Shown here: positions 29,867 to 33,411 of the stretch, one piece after another
How positions within the stretch are numbered: the first letter of the stretch is position 1
How the letters are laid out: every line of letters begins with the position of its first letter
Source of the DNA: Candidatus Altimarinota bacterium
Lineage (GTDB): Bacteria; Patescibacteriota; Gracilibacteria; BD1-5; UBA2023
DNA: 33,411 nucleotides
Direction of reading: 5' to 3'
Assembly: GCA_017993345.1 (NCBI GenBank)
Contig: JAGOMW010000001.1
Span: forward strand, 1 to 33,411
Position numbers and translations under genes: made by a program
Notes under the pieces: generated by a model
Databases searched by the model: none
The model's input: only the letters and a program-made list of their open reading frames with translations
What the model was told of the DNA's origin: nothing

Positions 29867-29917
29867 ATTATAAAAAAAGTAGAAGATTTTGCAAGAAAAA
29901 AGAAAATAGTATATACT
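29867..29917. promoter_or_regulatory. Divergent secD/HD promoter pair sharing one palindromic -35
   Basis: The self-complementary hexamer TTGCAA (29889-29894) is 17 bases upstream of TATACT (29912-29917) on the plus strand. On the minus strand it is 16 bases upstream of TATAAT (29872-29867). Both are near-ideal spacings. The rest of the 223-base gap 29730-29952 holds the secD leader (T-rich, with a weak GTGAA/TTCAC hairpin) and a 35-base HD leader. Confidence 0.7.
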
Positions 29918-29952
29918 CGCTCTGAATTTATATTCTTCTAATCTCATTTTTC

Positions 29953-30582
29953 ATGATCATCGAACAGGCAAAATCATATGTTTTTGATATTCTTCGCAAA
30001 TGCGAACACTATCAGTATCATAATCCATCTCATACTCAGGGCGTTCTCGAGCGTGCTACCTATATAGGAATGAATGAGGGAATCGGTAGAGAAGATATGG
30101 AAGACCTACAACTTGCCTGCCTTTTTCATGATACAGGATTTACAGAACAATATGAAAAAAATGAATATATCGGTGCAAGGATTGCACGTATGTGGCTCAA
30201 ATGAAAAAATCATCCAGAAAACCGAATCGAAAAAATCGAAGGGATTATTATGGCAACTGTCCTTTTTTCAAAACCAAAAACCCTTCTCGAAGAAATTATC
30301 CAAGATGCAGATCTCGATAACATAGGCACAAAAGAAGAATTCTATTATTCACTCGACTACTTAGAAGAAATACGCAGCGTTGGTCATACAGAAATATCTG
30401 ACTGTGCGTATTGGCAATTTGTATATACCCTCCTTACTCGATTTAAATTCCATACAAAAACTGCAAAAAAAGAAAGGCATCACCAGCAACTTAGAGATAT
30501 TGATCATCTTGAAAAATTTCTCGAAATGCTCTGATGTAGTATTCCAACTGTTGACGGATCAAAAATGCACGCAGTTCAATAA
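29953..30582 (+). CDS. HD-domain phosphohydrolase-like protein
   Basis: A 209-residue cytosolic protein from ATG 29953 (MIIEQAKSYVFDILRKCEHYQYHNPSHTQGVLERA). It has the HD-fold metal ligands in order: H27 in YHNPSHT, H59-D60 in LACLFHDTGF, and Asp in IIQDADLDNIG (D118/D120). This matches small HD-domain hydrolases that act on nucleotides or cyclic nucleotides, but the substrate is unknown. Two UGA codons are read as Gly; the second (EMLGCSIPTVDG) extends the protein by 15 residues to TAA 30582. It has a good promoter and is transcribed away from secD. A hairpin overlapping the groESL CIRCE element follows. Confidence 0.8.
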
Positions 30583-30596
30583 TTTTTCTCTTAAAA

Positions 30597-30623
30597 TTAG
30601 CACTTTATAAAAATGAGTGCTAA
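30597..30623 (+). promoter_or_regulatory. CIRCE operator (HrcA binding site) of groESL
   Basis: TTAGCACTT, 9-base spacer, GAGTGCTAA: one mismatch from the CIRCE consensus TTAGCACTC-N9-GAGTGCTAA. It lies 5 bases upstream of the groES -35 box, so the HrcA repressor should block transcription except under heat or folding stress. Because it is followed by seven T residues and lies 14 bases after the HD gene stop, the same repeat may also terminate that gene. Confidence 0.92.
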
Positions 30624-30628
30624 TTTTT

Positions 30629-30656
30629 TTGACTTCAAAATATTTTTTTATAGAAT
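30629..30656 (+). promoter_or_regulatory. groESL promoter
   Basis: TTGACT (30629-30634), 16-base spacer, TAGAAT (30651-30656), immediately after CIRCE. RNA would start near 30663, about 50 bases before the groES ATG. Confidence 0.7.
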
Positions 30657-30713
30657 AGGCACCAGAGAAAAATAGTATATTTTCTCATATATTATATTTT
30701 AATCTACTTCTCT

Positions 30714-31028
30714 ATGACCCTTTCTTCAAATATGATCGACCAGATCACTCCCCTTTCAGACAGAGTTCTTCTGAAGCCGATCGAAGCTGAAAAAGTAACT
30801 GCTTCTGGAATTATCATCCCAGATAGTCCAAACAAAGAACGCCCATATATTTATGAGGTTGTATCTGTTGGACCAGGAAAAACTGGAAAAAACTGAGAAC
30901 TCATAACTATTGATCTCAAAAAATGAGATCGGGTAATTTCTGGACAGTACTCTGGAGATGATGTAAAAATCGGGGATATTCCCTATAAGATAGTCGCTAT
31001 TGAATATATTCTCGCAAAAGTTAACTAG
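30714..31028 (+). CDS. groES: Co-chaperonin GroES
   Basis: Heptameric lid of the GroEL folding chamber. The 104-residue product from ATG 30714 ([26 protein letters not shown]) has the GroES core [12 protein letters not shown], the mobile-loop region [18 protein letters not shown], the strand [14 protein letters not shown] and the C-terminal [24 protein letters not shown]. Two UGA codons fall on conserved glycines (KNGEL and KKGDR). An internal ATG at 30732 (MIDQITPL) would give the more usual 98-residue length and cannot be excluded. It is controlled by CIRCE, with groEL 40 bases downstream. Confidence 0.95.
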
Positions 31029-31054
31029 ATATTTATACATAAAATATTAATTCT

Positions 31055-31060
31055 TATAAT
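31055..31060 (+). promoter_or_regulatory. -10 box 8 bases before groEL, possible leaderless promoter
   Basis: Perfect TATAAT in the groES-groEL gap, with CTTCAACT between it and the groEL ATG. No good -35 is visible (TTTATA at 17 bases). It could give an additional groEL-only transcript starting at the ATG. Confidence 0.4.
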
Positions 31061-31068
31061 CTTCAACT

Positions 31069-32718
31069 ATGTCAAAATCAATTCACTTTGGAGACGAGGC
31101 TCGTCTCAAGATGTTCTCTGGTATGGAAAAAGTAGCAAAAGTCGTCGGATCTACTATCGGACCAAAAGGTCGAAATGTAATCTTTTCGAAATCTTATGGA
31201 GCTCCTCAGGTAACGAATGATGGGGTGACGATCGCGAAAGAGATCGAACTCGAAGATCCGATCGAAAATATGGGTGCGGAACTTATAAAGGAGGCAGCCA
31301 GTAAGACCAATGACGCTGCCGGAGATGGAACTTCGACAGCAACGATCCTTACGTATGCAATGGTAAAGGAAGGTCTCAGGGAAATCCGATCAGGAATCAA
31401 TGCGATCGAACTGAAAAATGGAATGAAAAAAGCATGAAATCTCGTCATCGAAGAACTTGCTAATATGAGTAAACCTCTCAACACTCAGGAGGAAATAGAG
31501 CAAATAGCTACTATATCGGCCCAAGACTCTGAGGTTGGACAAATCATCGCAAAGGCCATGAAAGAAGTTGGGAAGGATGGTGTCATCAGTGTGGAAGAAG
31601 GTCGTACTTTTGGTCTCGAAGTCGAGGTTACTGAAGGTATGAAATTCGAGAATGGATATATATCACCGTATATGATCACTGATCCAGAAAAAATGCTCAG
31701 TCGTATCGAAAATGCGCATATACTGATCACTGATAAAAAAATATCTACCCTCAAGGATATAATCAATGTTCTCGAATCACTTGCAGCATCAGGAAAAAGA
31801 GAGCTCGTTATCATCGCAGAAGATATCGACGGAGAGGCGCTGACGGGTATTATTCTCAACAAACTCAAAGGAGCTCTGACTATCCTCGGCATCAAAGCAC
31901 CAGGTTTTGGAGATAGAAAAAAAGAAATCCTCAAAGATATAGCTATCCTGACTGGTGCAACCGTTATCAGTGATGAGATTGGTTATAAGTTGGAAAATGC
32001 AACTATCGAACACCTCGGTCAGGCAAATGCAATTATTGCCACGAAAGAATCCACTACTATCATCGGTGGTGCAGGAGAAAAACACCTGATAAATGGTCGT
32101 GTAAATGAACTCTACGCACAGATAGATGCTACAAAGTCAAACTATGACAAAGAAAAACTTGCTGAACGTGTTGCAAAGCTTGCTGGTGGAATTGCTGTCA
32201 TCAAGGTCTGAGCTGCGAGTGAGGTAGAAATGAAAGAGAAAAAGCTCCGTATCGAAGATGCACTCAATGCTACGAAAGCAGCAGTTGATGAAGGTATCGT
32301 AGCTGGTGGTGGAGTTGCTCTCCTGAAGGCATCAAGAATACTAGCAACCACTGAATTTTCCAAAGAAGAAAAGGTAGGTGCAGATATCGTTGCAAGAGCT
32401 CTTTCATATCCAGTATTTCAGATAGCTGAAAATGCTGGAAAAGAAGGATCGGTCATCGTGAATGAAGTTCGATCACATTCTGAGAGAGACTACGGATATG
32501 ATGCAAAAAATGATGAATATAAAGATCTTGTCAAAGCAGGGATCATCGATCCTACCAAGGTTGAAAGATGCGCACTCGAAAACGCGATATCGATCGCTGG
32601 TATGTTCCTCACAACAGAAGCCTTGATAGTGGAAAATCCGAAAAAAGAGGAGCCAAGCATGCCTCAAGGTGGAGGAATGGGGGGCATGGGAGGTATGGGA
32701 GGTATGGGAATGTACTAA
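31069..32718 (+). CDS. groEL: Chaperonin GroEL
   Basis: ATP-driven 14-subunit folding chamber, essential in bacteria. The 549-residue protein from ATG 31069 ([27 protein letters not shown]) has the ATP-binding blocks [57 protein letters not shown], the apical [53 protein letters not shown], the block [26 protein letters not shown], and a GGM-repeat tail ending GMGMY. Only two UGA codons occur (KKAGNLVIEEL and IKVGAASE), both at conserved glycines and few for a Gly-rich protein. Length is normal (about 540-550). Confidence 0.98.
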
Positions 32719-32722
32719 TAAT

Positions 32723-32749
32723 AAAAATCTCACCATTGGTGAGATTTTT
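32723..32749. terminator. Bidirectional intrinsic terminator after groEL
   Basis: AAAAATCTCACC, loop ATT, GGTGAGATTTTT: a 12-bp stem with T-tracts on both strands, lying between groEL (plus) and the convergent cupin-like gene (minus). Confidence 0.88.
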
Positions 32750-32750
32750 A

Positions 32751-33176
32751 TTATATATATCACTGGATTGGAACGCGTATAACACAAGCATCAGAACCAT
32801 TAGAAGCCGTAACAGAGTGTGGAATTTTTGGATCAAAAGAAAGAATCATTCATACTTCCAACTCTATTGATTCAGATCATACTCGAAAAATACATGTACC
32901 ATTTACATGGGTTACTAAGAGTACAAAATTTTCTATTGCACCCTTATCAATATGCTCAGCGACTGATCGAAAAATACTTAGACCTGCGTATTTTTCACCT
33001 CCAATCAATCATAAGCCCTTCATAATTCATCGCACTTCCTCTAAGACTCCTGGTATTTCAGAGCCAAGAATTACCTCATGTTGCATAGTTGGACTTAATT
33101 CCTCTAAACGAAATTCTTCTATTTGAGAAAAAGTAGATAAATCTCAAGGATGAAAAGTTCCGATTTCTCGTAACAT
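32751..33176 (-). CDS. Cupin-like small protein
   Basis: A 141-residue protein from ATG 33176 (MLREIGTFHPGDLSTFSQIEEF) to TAA 32751, intact only with six UGA codons as Gly, a high share for its length. The C-terminal half looks like a single cupin barrel: NFVLLVTHVNGTCIFRVGSESIELEVGMILSFDPKIPHSVTASNGSDACVIRVPI, where the GMILSFDPKIPHSV turn and one His fit cupin motif 2. The usual His-x-His of motif 1 is missing, so metal binding and catalysis are uncertain. The start lies 1 base after the stop of the upstream cyclic-nucleotide-binding gene, so the two are translationally close and probably functionally linked. Confidence 0.6.
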
Positions 33177-33177
33177 A

Positions 33178-33411
33178 CTATTTCATATTATTATCTTGAG
33201 TTTTCTTGTGTCCATGACTTACACGCTCTTTGATACGTCTCATAACCTCAGCCTTCATCTCATTACTGTGTTTTCCATGCTTAAACAGCGTCAGAAAATC
33301 ATCCTTCAAGAATACTTGAATCTCAGTATCCTCAATAGTTTCGACCGTTGCAGTTCGTGGCTCATCAGTAATGAGAGCAATTTCCCCGAAAAATGATCAT
33401 ACTCAGAGAGT
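33178..33411 (-). CDS. Cyclic-nucleotide-binding-domain protein (5' part beyond window)
   Basis: The last 77 codons of a minus-strand gene, whose start lies past the right edge. The visible part opens inside a cNMP-binding domain: the phosphate-binding cassette GSFFGEIALITDEPRTATVET matches the family pattern GxxFGExALxxxxxRxATVxA, including the Arg that contacts the cyclic phosphate. It is followed by EDTEIQVFLKDDFLTLF and a basic C-terminal tail (EVMRRIKERVSHGHKKTQ) without a recognisable DNA-binding helix-turn-helix. Two UGA codons (LGVGSFFG) supply cassette glycines. It may be a stand-alone sensor domain or the end of a larger protein. TAG 33178 abuts the cupin-like gene. Confidence 0.85.

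Noticed and set aside
31485-31934. Minus-strand open frame of 149 residues inside groEL
   Set aside because: Serine/proline-rich shadow of a strongly coding region; no independent signals.
1-33411. Widespread pseudogenes or frameshifts suggested by broken frames
   Set aside because: All breaks are UGA in the same reading frame, at glycine positions; no frameshift is needed anywhere.
1-33411. UGA as tryptophan (code 4)
   Set aside because: UGA sits at conserved glycines (GLGGH, FDSGLGG, NGE), while tryptophans are encoded by UGG in the same genes.
1-33411. CRISPR arrays, insertion sequences, prophage genes, tRNA or rRNA genes
   Set aside because: Looked for repeats with regular spacers, transposase motifs and cloverleaf-like segments in the gaps; none seen by eye.

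Overview
The window is AT-rich bacterial DNA that makes sense only if UGA is read as glycine (translation table 25). With UGA as a stop, nearly every gene breaks into pieces. Read through, the pieces join into full-length conserved proteins, and UGA falls on glycines that are invariant in their families: GLGGH in RsmH, FDSGLGG in MurI, NGE and KxGD in GroES, and the GroEL and AtpA cores. CGA and CGG still sit on conserved arginines. Together with small intergenic gaps and no recognisable mobile DNA, this points to Candidatus Absconditabacteria (SR1) or Gracilibacteria (BD1-5) of the CPR/Patescibacteria. The sequence alone does not separate the two. All coordinates below use table 25.

Layout. 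(1) 1-3656, minus: F1Fo ATP synthase operon atpB-E-F-H-A, with atpA cut by the left edge; the short delta gene atpH is visible only with recoding. (2) 3810-4783, minus: a small metallo-beta-lactamase-fold protein and a Nudix hydrolase. (3) 4999-8400, plus: dnaN, pheS and a DUF4143-type protein without a P-loop. (4) 8430-19356, minus: a compact cell-envelope operon running lcp, class A PBP, ftsE, wzx-like flippase, giant GT-C-like membrane protein. (5) 19558-21474, plus: rsmH, ftsL-like, recR. (6) 21552-25806, minus: rplA with its own promoter and a probable L1-binding leader, and the set murD, sugar-1-phosphate nucleotidyltransferase, NodB-type deacetylase. (7) 25805-27304, plus: a 499-residue unrecognised protein with faint RelA/SpoT-like motifs. 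(8) 27264-29729, minus: murI and secD. (9) 29953-32718, plus: HD-domain protein, then CIRCE-controlled groES-groEL. (10) 32751-33411, minus: a cupin-like protein and a cut cyclic-nucleotide-binding domain protein.

Taken together the window covers energy generation, replication (clamp), division, peptidoglycan and surface polysaccharide synthesis, secretion and chaperones. No tRNA, rRNA, CRISPR or insertion sequence was seen. No gap between genes exceeds about 225 bases.

The expression signals are the most unusual part. No start codon has a convincing Shine-Dalgarno sequence; leaders are T-rich or pyrimidine-rich. Several -10 boxes sit 7-8 bases before the ATG, suggesting leaderless mRNAs. 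One palindromic TTGCAA seems to serve as the -35 box of two divergent promoters. One terminator lies inside the coding sequence of the convergent gene, and two terminator T-tracts run directly into the next start codon.
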